From Nocardia iowensis (GTDB lineage: Bacteria; Actinomycetota; Actinomycetes; Mycobacteriales; Mycobacteriaceae): a DNA stretch of 64,000 nt. A model generated the notes under the pieces. It was not told where the DNA came from and did no database searches. It worked only from the letters and a program-made list of their open reading frames with translations. The stretch lies in contig NZ_CP078145.1 in assembly GCF_019222765.1 (NCBI RefSeq), positions 7,998,001-8,062,000 on the forward strand. The letters run 5' to 3'. Shown here one piece after another: positions 1 to 7,984 of this stretch; positions within the stretch are counted from its first letter, which is position 1; every line of letters begins with the position of its first letter. A program made the translations under genes and the position numbers.

Positions 1-148
1 GCGGGGCGTCGCGCTCGACCCACTGTCGCGGCATCACCTCGGCCCGCGGCGCCACCACTTCGGCATCGCGCTCGGCTACACCGCGCTGTCCTGGCCGGAC
101 CTGGCCACGGCCGTGCCGATCGCCGCCGCGTGCCTGGCGCGGCCGTAG
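1..148 (+). CDS. C-terminal end of a MocR/PdxR-like (GntR-aminotransferase) regulator, partial
   Basis: An open frame enters from the left edge (frame starting at base 2) and stops at TAG 146-148, giving about 48 residues. The stretch GVALDPLSRHH, then FGIALGYTALSW and an end rich in Ala and Leu, resembles the end of the aminotransferase-like domain of MocR regulators, where a short 'position of the Ser/Leu, then G-x-x-LGY-x-x-L' pattern is usual. The DNA-binding half would lie outside the window, so the family call rests only on this tail. Its stop codon overlaps the -10-like hexamer of the next gene. Confidence 0.45.
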   Translation, partial: RGVALDPLSRHHLGPRRHHFGIALGYTALSWPDLATAVPIAAACLARP

Positions 149-151
149 CAT
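146..151 (+). promoter_or_regulatory. Candidate -10 box (leaderless) for the DUF2630 gene
   Basis: TAGCAT lies 7 nt before ATG 159, with no purine-rich ribosome binding site between. This is the spacing expected when transcription begins at the start codon. The box overlaps the stop codon of the upstream gene. Confidence 0.35.
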
Positions 152-158
152 GGTCGAC

Positions 159-404
159 ATGACCGAACAGGACGTTTTGGCCCGCATCAAAGCACTGGTC
201 GACCAGGAGCACGAGCTTCGTGCGCAGGCGAGCAAGGGTGAGCTGGATCCCAAGACGGAGCGCCAGCAGCTCGCCGAGCTCGAGGTGATGCTGGACCAGG
301 CGTGGGATCTGCTGCGGCACCGCCGGGCGCGGATCGACCAGGGCGAGTCTCCGGACACCGCGGAACCGAGTTCCCCCGGGCAGGTCGAGGGCTACCTGCA
401 GTAG
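159..404 (+). CDS. DUF2630 family small protein
   Basis: Encodes about 81 residues, hydrophilic and predicted mostly alpha-helical. The opening MTEQDVLARIKALVDQEHEL followed by charged helix matches the small actinobacterial DUF2630 family, whose function is unknown. I prefer ATG 159 to ATG 150 because family members start with a short M-T-(D/E)-Q-D sequence and because a -10-like TAGCAT sits 7 nt upstream of 159. The gene ends 8 bases before the next start, so it could be cotranscribed with the flavoprotein oxidoreductase. No membrane segment or cysteine is seen. Confidence 0.7.
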   Translation: MTEQDVLARIKALVDQEHELRAQASKGELDPKTERQQLAELEVMLDQAWDLLRHRRARIDQGESPDTAEPSSPGQVEGYLQ

Positions 405-412
405 CCGCCGCC

Positions 413-1849
413 ATGCCGAACAACGAGCGCGAATACGACGTCATCGTGATCGGTGGCGGACCGGCGGGCGAGAACGCCGCCGCCTACGCCATCGCCGGAA
501 GCGACCGCACCGCGGTGATCGTGGAACGCGAACTCGTCGGCGGCGAATGTTCCTACTGGGCCTGTATCCCGAGTAAGGCCCTGCTGCGGCCCGGCCATGT
601 GCTGGCGGGCGCGCGGGCCATGGACGGGATCACCGCGACCGGCCTCGATGTCGAGGCCGTGCTGCGCCGCCGCGACTCCTTCGTCGACAACCACGACGAC
701 GGCTCGCAGGTGAAATGGGCCGCCGACAACCGCATCGATATCGTTCGCGGCACCGGGCGGCTCACCGGCGAGCGCCAAGTCGAGGTCGACGGGCAGGTGT
801 TGCGCGCCAGACACGCGGTGGTGCTGGCCACCGGCACCCGCGCGAGCATCCCGGAAGTGCCCGGCCTGCGCGCCGCGCTGCCCTGGATCTCCCGCGACGC
901 CACCAATCTGCACGAGATCCCACGTCGCGTGGTCATCATCGGCGGCGGCGTGGTGGCCTGCGAGGCGGCGACCTGGCTGGCCACGCTCGGCGCCGAAGTC
1001 AGCATGGTCGTGCGCGGGGCCAGGGTGCTCGCCTCGGCCGAACCCTTCGCGAGCGAACGAGTGGTCGCCGCGCTGACGGAGCGCGGCGTCCGCGTCCTGT
1101 TCGGCACCGAACCCAGGAGCGTGGACCGGCCCGACGCCAAGAACACCGGCGAAGGACGGATCCACGGCGGCCCGGTCACCGTGCGGCTGCACAGCGACCA
1201 GGGCGATACCGAGATCGAGGCCGACGAGATCATCGTGGCGGCCGGCCGCACCCCGGCCACCGAAGGACTCGGTCTCGCCGCCGTCGGCCTGCCGGACGGC
1301 TACGTGCAGGTCGACGATCACCTGACCGTGCGCGAGGTAGCGGGCGAATGGTTGTACTGCGTTGGCGATCTCAACCACCGCGCCGCCCTTACGCACATGG
1401 GTAAATACCAGGCCAGGGTGTGCGGCGACGTGATCGCGGCCCGCGCGGAGGGCAAGCCGCTCACCGACGCCCGGTTCACCGCCAGTGCCGACCACGGACA
1501 GGTCCCGCAGGTGGTGTACACCGCGCCCGAGGTCGCTTCCGTCGGACTGACCGAAGCGGCGGCCCGCGACGCGGGTCACGCGGTCGAGACGGCGGAGCTC
1601 GACATCGCGGTAGCCGGATCGGCGTTGGCGCGCAACGACTTCGCGGGGCACGCCAAACTGGTCATCGACACCGCCACCGACACCCTCCTCGGCGCCACCT
1701 TCGTCGGCCCCGAGGCGGGCGAACAACTGCACGCGGCGACCATCGCGGTGGTCGGCAAGGTGCCGTTGGCAACTCTGTGGCACGCGGTGCCCGCTTTCCC
1801 CGCGGTGAGCGAGTTCTGGTTACGCCTGTTGGAGACACGACGCGCGTAA
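413..1849 (+). CDS. FAD-dependent pyridine nucleotide-disulfide oxidoreductase (class I)
   Basis: 478 residues if started at ATG 413; a longer in-frame extension from 302 overlaps the previous gene and has no family support. The N-terminus has the FAD dinucleotide fold (VIVIGGGPAGENAA). The redox-active pair follows in GGECSYWACIPSKALLRP, the CxxxxC arrangement of lipoamide dehydrogenase and mercuric reductase relatives. A second Rossmann motif (VVIIGGGVVACEAA) for NAD(P)H lies mid-protein. The second FAD motif LYCVGDLN and a C-terminal dimerisation domain follow. The end has HAVPAFPAVSE, which supplies the His and Glu of the usual active-site dyad. The CSYWAC variant marks a subgroup of uncharacterised actinobacterial enzymes, so the disulfide substrate is unknown. 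Cytosolic. Confidence 0.85.
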   Translation: MPNNEREYDVIVIGGGPAGENAAAYAIAGSDRTAVIVERELVGGECSYWACIPSKALLRPGHVLAGARAMDGITATGLDVEAVLRRRDSFVDNHDDGSQVKWAADNRIDIVRGTGRLTGERQVEVDGQVLRARHAVVLATGTRASIPEVPGLRAALPWISRDATNLHEIPRRVVIIGGGVVACEAATWLATLGAEVSMVVRGARVLASAEPFASERVVAALTERGVRVLFGTEPRSVDRPDAKNTGEGRIHGGPVTVRLHSDQGDTEIEADEIIVAAGRTPATEGLGLAAVGLPDGYVQVDDHLTVREVAGEWLYCVGDLNHRAALTHMGKYQARVCGDVIAARAEGKPLTDARFTASADHGQVPQVVYTAPEVASVGLTEAAARDAGHAVETAELDIAVAGSALARNDFAGHAKLVIDTATDTLLGATFVGPEAGEQLHAATIAVVGKVPLATLWHAVPAFPAVSEFWLRLLETRRA

Positions 1850-1850
1850 G

Positions 1851-1856
1851 TACCAT
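1851..1856 (+). promoter_or_regulatory. Candidate -10 box (leaderless) for the carboxylesterase
   Basis: TACCAT ends 6 nt before ATG 1863 and no Shine-Dalgarno sequence is visible in the gap CGGTGG. The arrangement suggests a leaderless transcript. Confidence 0.35.
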
Positions 1857-1862
1857 CGGTGG

Positions 1863-3380
1863 ATGGTGGCATCGACAGATATCAAGACCGCCGACGGAGT
1901 CGTTCGCGGTCGTCGCGGCCGCCGCGTGTTGCGCTGGCGCTCCCTCCCCTATGCCGCGCCGCCGGTGGGCGAGTTGCGGTTTCGGGCACCGCAACCGGTC
2001 GAGCCGTGGGCGGGAGTGCGGGAGAGCACCGAGTTCGGTTTCGCCGCCATGCAGCATCGGGCAGGTGCGCGGATCGGGCCGCGCCGGTACCAACCGACCC
2101 ACGAGGACTCACTGACACTGAATGTCACCGTGCCCGCGACACCTTCAGCGGCACCGCGCCCGGTGCTGGTGTTCATCCACGGCGGCGGCTACCTCACCGG
2201 CACCTCCGCGCTCGGGCTGTATTCCGGCGGGCGGCTCGCCGTGCGCGGGGATGCGGTGCTGGTGTCGCTGAATTACCGGCTCGGCGCGTTCGGTTATGTC
2301 GATTTCGGCGAATTCTCCACGCCCGCACATTCTTTCGAGTCCAATCTGGGCTTGCGCGATCAGGTCGCCGCGCTGGCGTGGGTGCGCACCAATATCGCCG
2401 CGTTCGGTGGCGATCCCGGCAACGTCACCATCTTCGGCGAGTCGGCGGGCGCGCACGCGGTGCTCAGCCTGCTGGCTACGCCGACCTCGAAAGGGCTTTT
2501 TCACCAAGCGATTTCGCAGAGCCCACCGGCCGACTGGGCGATGACCGCCGACGATGCCCGCCAGTTCGCCAGGCGCTGCGTCGACGCGCTCGGTGCGACT
2601 CCGGACACGGCGGCCGAGGCGCTGCTCACCGCCAGCGCCAACGACATTCGGCGCGCCGTCGACCGCACCAGCAACCGGGTGCTGCGCGAACGACGTGGCC
2701 TGTTCCCCGTCGCGCCGATGGTCGACGGCGACTTTCTCCCGCAGGCGCCGATCGATGCGATCACCGAAGGCAACGCGCATCGCGTTCCGCTGATCATCGG
2801 CACGAACCGGGATGAAGGGACGCTGTTCGCGAAGTTCGCCGACTCGCTGCCGACCACACCCGAGCGACTGCGCGCCGCACTGCCCGACGATGACGCCGAA
2901 TCCCGGATCGCCGCGGTATATCCCGGCTATCCGGCATCGAGGGCTGCGGTGCGTGCCGGTGGCGACTTCGTCTTCTGGCGGCCGTCGGTCACCGCGATGG
3001 CCGGGCACAGTCGCTATGCCCCCACCTACGCCTACCGTTACGACTTCGCCCCGCGCTCACTACATCTCGCTGGCCTCGGCGCCACCCACGCCTCCGACCT
3101 GATCCCGGTATTCGGCGTGGGCGAGACGCCGTTCGGCCGCGCCATCACCGCCGCGGGCGGCCGTCGCGGCCTGCAGGCCGTCACCCACCAATTCCAGGAC
3201 AACTGGCTGGCCTTCGCCCGGACCGGCGCACCGCTGCCCTCCTGGCCTGCCTACACCGAGTCGCGGCGCACCACCCTGATCATCGACGCACCCACGCGCC
3301 TGGAACACGACCCGGACAAGGCCAAACGCCTTGCCTGGCAAGGCGTTCGCGTGCCGACGTTGGCCGGACCGATTACTTGA
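1863..3380 (+). CDS. Type B carboxylesterase
   Basis: 505 residues with the alpha/beta-hydrolase layout of carboxylesterase/para-nitrobenzyl esterase enzymes, which hydrolyse carboxylic esters. Visible landmarks are the N-terminal PYAAPPVGELRF segment, the oxyanion motif FIHGGGYLTG, the nucleophile elbow GESAGA (Ser about residue 194), the acid-residue region GTNRDEGTLF and the catalytic-His region ATHASDLIPVFG. There is no signal peptide, so a cytosolic enzyme is expected. Substrate cannot be told from the sequence. The 3' end overlaps that of the convergent DNA glycosylase gene by 8 bases. Confidence 0.9.
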   Translation: MVASTDIKTADGVVRGRRGRRVLRWRSLPYAAPPVGELRFRAPQPVEPWAGVRESTEFGFAAMQHRAGARIGPRRYQPTHEDSLTLNVTVPATPSAAPRPVLVFIHGGGYLTGTSALGLYSGGRLAVRGDAVLVSLNYRLGAFGYVDFGEFSTPAHSFESNLGLRDQVAALAWVRTNIAAFGGDPGNVTIFGESAGAHAVLSLLATPTSKGLFHQAISQSPPADWAMTADDARQFARRCVDALGATPDTAAEALLTASANDIRRAVDRTSNRVLRERRGLFPVAPMVDGDFLPQAPIDAITEGNAHRVPLIIGTNRDEGTLFAKFADSLPTTPERLRAALPDDDAESRIAAVYPGYPASRAAVRAGGDFVFWRPSVTAMAGHSRYAPTYAYRYDFAPRSLHLAGLGATHASDLIPVFGVGETPFGRAITAAGGRRGLQAVTHQFQDNWLAFARTGAPLPSWPAYTESRRTTLIIDAPTRLEHDPDKAKRLAWQGVRVPTLAGPIT

Positions 3381-4242
3381 GCAGTCGCGACATCCGCCGG
3401 TCGGCGAGGATCTTGCCGCCGGTCTGACAGGTCGGGCAGTACTGGAAAGAGCGCTCGGCGTAGGAGACCTCGCGGACGGTGTCACCGCAGACCGGGCACG
3501 GCATGCCGGTGCGGGCATGCACCTGCATGCCGGACCGCTTTTCGCCCTTCAGCCGGGCGGCGTCCTGGCCGACCGACCGCCGCACGGCGTCGGTCAGCAC
3601 CGCGCGCATGGCCGCGTACAGCTCGGAAACCTTGTCCGCCGCAAGGGTTTTGGTATTGGCGAAGGGCGAGATGCGCGCGGTGTGCAGGATTTCGTCGGAG
3701 TAGGCGTTGCCGATACCCGCCAGCAACGTCTGGTCGACGATCGCGGTCTTGATCCGCTGCGAGGTGCCACGCAGGATCTCGGTGAATTGTTCCTCGGTCA
3801 CGTCGAGCGCGTCCGGTCCGAGCCGCGCGATGCCCGGCACCAGCTTCGGGTCATCGACGATGTAGACCGCGAGCCGCTTCTTGGTCCCCGCCTCGGTGAG
3901 ATCGATGGCGGGCGTCGCGCCCTCCGGGGTGAAGAAATGCACCCGCAGCGCCAGCGGACTCTTACCGCCCGGCTTCGGCGGCGTCTGACTCGGTTCATCG
4001 ATCCAGCGCAGCCAGCCACCCCGGGACAGGTGGGTGATCAGCCACAACCCGCCGCATTCCATCCCGAGAAACTTCCCCCAGCGCCCCGCCCCGGTCACGT
4101 CCCGCCCGGACAGCGCGGTCACCGGCGGATCGAAAGTCTTGACGGCGCTCAACGCCGCCACATCCACGCGCCCCACCACCGCGCCGACGGCATGTTCTCG
4201 CAGAAACTGCGCCAGCGCCTCCACTTCAGGTAGTTCGGGCAC
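3373..4242 (-). CDS. Fpg/Nei family DNA glycosylase/AP lyase
   Basis: 289 residues. The start is GTG 4242, not the upstream ATG 4272: this family uses the N-terminal proline exposed after Met removal as its nucleophile, and GTG gives (M)PELPEVEALAQF. A -10-like TAGCCT lies 7 nt before this GTG. Other landmarks are Glu after Pro, the conserved Lys in RWGKFLG, the helix-two-turn-helix region (LLAGIGNAYSDEIL, with the conserved Asn) and a C-terminal zinc finger of four cysteines (CPVC then YCPTC). The enzyme excises oxidised bases and nicks the DNA. Whether it prefers 8-oxoguanine (Fpg) or oxidised pyrimidines (Nei) cannot be told here. Convergent overlap with the esterase gene. Confidence 0.9.
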   Translation of the reverse strand: MPELPEVEALAQFLREHAVGAVVGRVDVAALSAVKTFDPPVTALSGRDVTGAGRWGKFLGMECGGLWLITHLSRGGWLRWIDEPSQTPPKPGGKSPLALRVHFFTPEGATPAIDLTEAGTKKRLAVYIVDDPKLVPGIARLGPDALDVTEEQFTEILRGTSQRIKTAIVDQTLLAGIGNAYSDEILHTARISPFANTKTLAADKVSELYAAMRAVLTDAVRRSVGQDAARLKGEKRSGMQVHARTGMPCPVCGDTVREVSYAERSFQYCPTCQTGGKILADRRMSRLLK

Positions 4243-4249
4243 GCATCCC

Positions 4250-4255
4250 AGGCTA
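4250..4255 (-). promoter_or_regulatory. Candidate -10 box (leaderless) for the DNA glycosylase
   Basis: On the minus strand TAGCCT lies 7 nt before GTG 4242 with no ribosome binding site between. It supports the GTG start that leaves proline as the mature N-terminus. Confidence 0.4.
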
Positions 4256-4282
4256 CCGGCCACCCCCGACAAGAGCAGGTCG

Positions 4283-5020
4283 TCAGCCCCGGCGCAGGAG
4301 GTAGATGTCCATGATCCAGCCCTTCTCGGCGCGCAGCCGGTCGCGGCTGGTGACGATCCGCTGCTCCACTTCGCGCAGCGGGCCTTCGATCAGCGTTTCG
4401 TCCAGCATTCCCAGGTAGGCGCCCCACCAGATGTGGATGTCGTCGCCGGGGACCTGGGTGAACGAGCAGTCGCCGTCCAGCATCACCACGGCGGAACCGG
4501 TGAGCCCGTCCTCGCGCAACCGCCTTCCCGTGGTGATGTGCACCGGTTCACCGATGCGGTGCAACACCATGCGGTGCCGAGCGGCCAGTGCTTGCACGCT
4601 GGTGACACCGGGAATCACCTCGTAGTCGAAGCGCACCGCACCGCGCGCCAGCACCCGCTCGATCATCCGCAGGGTGCTGTCGTACAGCGCGGGATCGCCC
4701 CACACCAGAATCCCACCGACCCCGTCGACCTGCGAAAAGGCTTCCTCCAGCAGCGCGGAGCGCCGCTCGTGCCAGTCCTCGACCACACCCTGATAGTCGG
4801 CCGGTGCGCGGTCGCGCGGCGGGTCGGCGATCTCCACGATCCGATACGGCCGGTCGACGTGCTCGGCCAGGATCGCGGCCCGCACCTCGACCAGTTCGCG
4901 CTTGTCCGCGCCCTTGCCGATGACGAAGAACACATCGACCCGGCGCATCGCCTTGATGGCCTGCACGGTCACCTGGTCGGGATCGCCCGCACCGATGCCG
5001 ATCACGGAGAGCATGCGCAT
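4283..5020 (-). CDS. cobF: Precorrin-6A synthase (deacetylating), CobF
   Basis: 245 residues starting at ATG 5020 (MRMLSVIGIGAGDPD); the open frame continues upstream across the divergent thyA start and has no homology there. This is a SAM-dependent tetrapyrrole methyltransferase: the N-terminal glycine-rich GIGAGDPDQVT loop and the segment GGILVWGDPALYDST are typical. CobF methylates C-1 of precorrin-5 and releases acetate in the aerobic cobalamin pathway. Longer N-terminal variable parts (for example KGADKRELVEVR) and the length fit CobF rather than CobI/J/M. It stands alone, divergent from thyA, with no other cob genes in view. Confidence 0.88.
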   Translation of the reverse strand: MRMLSVIGIGAGDPDQVTVQAIKAMRRVDVFFVIGKGADKRELVEVRAAILAEHVDRPYRIVEIADPPRDRAPADYQGVVEDWHERRSALLEEAFSQVDGVGGILVWGDPALYDSTLRMIERVLARGAVRFDYEVIPGVTSVQALAARHRMVLHRIGEPVHITTGRRLREDGLTGSAVVMLDGDCSFTQVPGDDIHIWWGAYLGMLDETLIEGPLREVEQRIVTSRDRLRAEKGWIMDIYLLRRG

Positions 5021-5049
5021 GCGCCGAGCTTGCCAGGTGCGGTGACGAC

Positions 5050-5055
5050 TAGAGT
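5050..5055 (+). promoter_or_regulatory. Candidate -10 box (leaderless) for thyA-folA
   Basis: TAGAGT lies 8 nt before GTG 5064 and no Shine-Dalgarno sequence is present. It favours GTG 5064 over TTG 5055, which would fall inside the box. Confidence 0.4.
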
Positions 5056-5063
5056 TGGCAGCC

Positions 5064-5864
5064 GTGGCGACCGATACCCAGTACGAGGACTTGCTCCGAC
5101 TGGTGCTGGAATCCGGCACGAAAAAAGCGGACCGCACCGGCACCGGAACGCGCAGCATCTTCGGCCATCAGCTGCGCTACGACCTCTCGGCAGGCTTCCC
5201 GCTGATCACCACGAAAAAGGTGCATCTCAAGTCGATCGTCTACGAACTGCTCTGGTTCCTGCGCGGCGAGTCCAATGTGGGCTGGCTGCAAGAGCATGGC
5301 GTCTCCATCTGGGACGAATGGGCCGACGCCGACGGCGAACTGGGCCCGGTCTACGGCGTGCAGTGGCGGTCCTGGCCGACCCCGGACGGCATGCACATCG
5401 ACCAGATCTCCGAGGTATTGCAGACGCTGCGGACCAATCCGGACTCCCGGCGCATGCTCGTGTCCGCCTGGAACGTTTCCGAGCTGGACAAGATGGCGCT
5501 CGCCCCCTGCCACGCGTTCTTCCAGTTCTATGTGGCCGACGGCAGACTGTCCTGCCAGCTGTATCAGCGCAGCGCGGACCTCTTCCTCGGCGTGCCGTTC
5601 AATATCGCCAGCTACGCCCTGCTCACCCACATGGTCGCGCAGCAGACCGAGCTGGAGCCCGGTGATTTCATCTGGACCGGCGGCGACTGCCACATCTATG
5701 ACAACCACCTCGACCAGGTCCGCGAACAGCTGACCCGCGAGCCGTACCCGTTCCCCACGCTGCGGCTGCGCCCGGCGCCGACGCTGTTCGACTACGTCTA
5801 CGAGGACGTGGAAGTGGTCGACTACCAGCATCATCCGGCGATCAAGGCCCCGGTGGCCGTGTGA
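5064..5864 (+). CDS. thyA: Thymidylate synthase
   Basis: 266 residues from GTG 5064, the usual size of ThyA. It methylates dUMP to dTMP using methylenetetrahydrofolate as carbon and hydride donor. Landmarks: [12 protein letters not shown] (phosphate-binding Arg), [13 protein letters not shown], the catalytic Cys in [13 protein letters not shown] (about residue 149), the dUMP-contact segment [19 protein letters not shown] and a C-terminal APVAV that closes the active site. Its stop overlaps the start of folA by 4 bases (GTGA), so both are translated from one mRNA; folA regenerates the tetrahydrofolate that ThyA oxidises. Confidence 0.97.
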   Translation: MATDTQYEDLLRLVLESGTKKADRTGTGTRSIFGHQLRYDLSAGFPLITTKKVHLKSIVYELLWFLRGESNVGWLQEHGVSIWDEWADADGELGPVYGVQWRSWPTPDGMHIDQISEVLQTLRTNPDSRRMLVSAWNVSELDKMALAPCHAFFQFYVADGRLSCQLYQRSADLFLGVPFNIASYALLTHMVAQQTELEPGDFIWTGGDCHIYDNHLDQVREQLTREPYPFPTLRLRPAPTLFDYVYEDVEVVDYQHHPAIKAPVAV

Positions 5865-6364
5865 GTGCCCGCACCATCGGACTGATCTGGGCACAAACCC
5901 CGGACGGGGTGATCGGTTTCCAGAACACCATCCCCTGGCGGGTGCCCGAGGACATGGCCAACTTCAAGAAGGTCACCATGGGACATCCCGTGGTGATGGG
6001 TAGGCGCACCTGGGATTCGCTGCCGCCGAAATTCCGCCCGCTGGCCGGACGCCGCAACATCGTGGTGACCAGGCAGACCGACTGGGCGGCGGAGGGGGCC
6101 GAACGGGCCGCTTCAGTGGCCGAGGCGCTGGCGCTCGGCGATCAGGACACCGTGTGGGTGATGGGTGGCGGTGAGATCTACCGCGCCGCTATGGATTTTG
6201 CGACCGACCTGCTCGTCACCGAGGTGGACACCACCGTCGAGGGCGACGCCTACGCCCCACCCATCGGCCCTGAATGGACCGCCGACGACACCGCGCCGTG
6301 GCACGAATCGAGCACCGGTCTGCGGTACCGGACCCGGCGCTATACCCGCGGCCGACCCGACTAG
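5861..6364 (+). CDS. folA: Dihydrofolate reductase
   Basis: 167 residues from GTG 5861, overlapping the thyA stop. It reduces dihydrofolate to tetrahydrofolate with NADPH. Visible motifs: [14 protein letters not shown] with the Met20-loop region, [15 protein letters not shown] (substrate-binding acidic residue; the catalytic acid follows PW), [12 protein letters not shown] (NADPH binding), [10 protein letters not shown], and the glycine pair in [10 protein letters not shown]. Size and order match bacterial chromosomal DHFR and resemble the mycobacterial enzyme. Folate metabolism, cytosol. Confidence 0.96.
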   Translation: MSARTIGLIWAQTPDGVIGFQNTIPWRVPEDMANFKKVTMGHPVVMGRRTWDSLPPKFRPLAGRRNIVVTRQTDWAAEGAERAASVAEALALGDQDTVWVMGGGEIYRAAMDFATDLLVTEVDTTVEGDAYAPPIGPEWTADDTAPWHESSTGLRYRTRRYTRGRPD

Positions 6365-6495
6365 TCGGCAAACTCCTCGCATCCATCGCTGGAGCCGCAC
6401 AACACCGTTCGATCACAGATCCCGCGGCGCGGCGACCCGGCCGCGCAAAGCCGACCCGTGACCTAGCCTGGTCGGGCATACTCCTGAGTAAGCGG

Positions 6496-6516
6496 CGGGC
6501 GACCTTCGTTCGCCCG
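6496..6516. promoter_or_regulatory. Hairpin in the region between folA and the cupin gene
   Basis: Arms CGGGCGA and TCGCCCG (7 bp, 7-nt loop) have no following T-run. The hairpin lies 60 nt before the cupin start, so it may be in its leader or be a weak terminator for thyA-folA. The rest of the 212-base gap shows nothing else I can name. Confidence 0.25.
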
Positions 6517-6576
6517 AACGCTCCCAGCCGGTGCGCCAGCCCCGCACCAGGTTGCTGCGATTGCGAAAGGCGGTCC

Positions 6577-6909
6577 ATGGACAAGAAATCGCTGACTGCG
6601 GTTGCTCGCCAACAGCTCAAGTTGGCCAGCACTGCCACTAGCGGGCGCAGTTCGCAAACCATCTTCGGCGGTCACGCGAATTCGCTGCGGCAGACCGTGG
6701 TCGGACTCAGCGCGGGTCAGAGCCTGGCCGAGCACGACAACAATGGGGAATCCACCCTGCTCGTGCTCAGCGGCACCCTGACCTTGATCAGCGGCAGCAA
6801 TGAGTGGAAGGGCTCCGCGGGCGACCTGCTCGTGGTGCCCAAGGCCAGGCACAGCGTCAAGGCCGTCGACGACGTGGCGTTCCTGCTGACCGTGGCCACG
6901 CCACAGTAG
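6577..6909 (+). CDS. Small single-domain cupin protein
   Basis: 110 residues from ATG 6577, preceded by GAAAGG about 6 nt upstream. The sequence SLRQTVVGLSAGQSLAEHDN, then LLVLSGTLTLISG and GDLLVVPKARHSVKAV, follows the two-motif cupin beta-barrel plan (H-x-n-G around a central beta turn, then P-x-x-x-H). Only some metal ligands are obvious (His in AEHDN and in ARHSV). Members of this group are usually of unknown role or bind small metals or metabolites. It precedes the DyP-encapsulin pair by 55 bases but a separate -10-like box for DyP exists, so a shared function is not shown. Confidence 0.7.
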   Translation: MDKKSLTAVARQQLKLASTATSGRSSQTIFGGHANSLRQTVVGLSAGQSLAEHDNNGESTLLVLSGTLTLISGSNEWKGSAGDLLVVPKARHSVKAVDDVAFLLTVATPQ

Positions 6910-6951
6910 CCACACCCCCCGCCATCTGATCGGTCATCGGGTGCCTGGCAC

Positions 6952-6957
6952 TACGCT
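6952..6957 (+). promoter_or_regulatory. Candidate -10 box (leaderless) for DyP-encapsulin
   Basis: TACGCT lies 7 nt before ATG 6965 with no Shine-Dalgarno sequence in the gap. This suggests a leaderless bicistronic mRNA for the peroxidase and its shell. Confidence 0.4.
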
Positions 6958-6964
6958 GATCATC

Positions 6965-7984
6965 ATGAGCGAGCCTCAGCCGATCCTCGATCCGCTCACC
7001 CCGGCCGCGATCTTCCTGGTCGCCACCATCGACGAGGGCGGCGAGGCGGTCGTGCGGGACACGCTCGCCGACATTTCCGGTCTGCGCCGCTCGGTCGGGT
7101 TCCGCATCCCCGGTGCGGGGCTCACCTGCGTCACCTCGATCGGTTCCGCGGCCTGGGACCGGCTCTTCGCCGGCCCGAGGCCCGCCGAACTGCACGAATT
7201 CCCCGGCTTCGTCGGCGAGCACCACCAGGCGCCCGCCACCCCGGGCGACCTCCTGTTCCACATCAGGGCGGAGAACCAGGACGCCTGCTTCGAACTCGCC
7301 ATGACGATCGCCGACCGGCTGGCCGGCGCCGTGACGATCGTGGACGAGACGGTCGGCTTCCGCTACTTCGAACAGCGCGATCTGCTCGGCTTCGTGGACG
7401 GCACCGAGAATCCGGAAGGCCGGGCCGCGTACGCGGCCGCACTGGTCGGCGACGAAGATCCCGAATTCCGTGGCGGCAGTTATGTCGTCGTGCAGAAGTA
7501 CCTGCACCCACTGGCGGATTGGCGGGCGCTGTCGGTCGAGGAGCAGGAGAAGGTGATCGGGCGCACCAAGCTCGACGACTTCGAGCTCTCCGACGCCGAC
7601 CAGCCCGCGGACTCGCACGTCGCGGTGAACACCATCGTCGACGCCGACGGCACCGAGCGGCAGATCCTGCGCGCCAATATGCCGTTCGGCAGCGTCAAGG
7701 ACGGCGAATTCGGCACGTACTACGTCGCTTACGCGGCGACGCCGACCGTCACCGAGCTGATGCTCACCCGGATGTTCGTCGGCACCGAGGAGGCGGCCTA
7801 CGACCGCCTTCTCGACTTCTCCATCGCGGTCACCGGCACCTCGTTCTTCGCGCCACCCCTGGATTTCCTGGACGAACTTCCGCCGCCGCCGGACGAAGCC
7901 AGCGCAGCGAAAAACGTGCAGCCCAACGACATCGGCTCGGGCTCACTCGGTATCGGCACGTTGAAAAGGAGCATGCAGTCATGA
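6965..7984 (+). CDS. Dye-decolorizing peroxidase (DyP), encapsulin cargo
   Basis: 339 residues from ATG 6965. DyP enzymes are haem peroxidases; the family signature GFVDGTENP (distal Asp) and the later Arg-containing ILRANMPFG are present, and SHVAVN holds a His in the expected proximal-ligand area. After the catalytic domain, a Pro- and acid-rich linker (DELPPPPDEASA) leads to a C-terminal tag GSGSLGIGTLKRS. This is the targeting peptide that docks cargo inside family 1 encapsulin shells. The stop overlaps the encapsulin start by ATGA, so cargo and shell are translationally coupled. Expected role: oxidative-stress peroxidase packed in a protein nanocompartment. Confidence 0.95.
   Translation: MSEPQPILDPLTPAAIFLVATIDEGGEAVVRDTLADISGLRRSVGFRIPGAGLTCVTSIGSAAWDRLFAGPRPAELHEFPGFVGEHHQAPATPGDLLFHIRAENQDACFELAMTIADRLAGAVTIVDETVGFRYFEQRDLLGFVDGTENPEGRAAYAAALVGDEDPEFRGGSYVVVQKYLHPLADWRALSVEEQEKVIGRTKLDDFELSDADQPADSHVAVNTIVDADGTERQILRANMPFGSVKDGEFGTYYVAYAATPTVTELMLTRMFVGTEEAAYDRLLDFSIAVTGTSFFAPPLDFLDELPPPPDEASAAKNVQPNDIGSGSLGIGTLKRSMQS

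Noticed and set aside
302..412. Longer start for the disulfide oxidoreductase
   Set aside because: The extension overlaps the DUF2630 gene and has no homology; ATG 413 gives the normal FAD-motif distance.
392..1783. Minus-strand frame of 463 codons opposite the oxidoreductase
   Set aside because: Low-complexity translation antisense to a clear enzyme gene.
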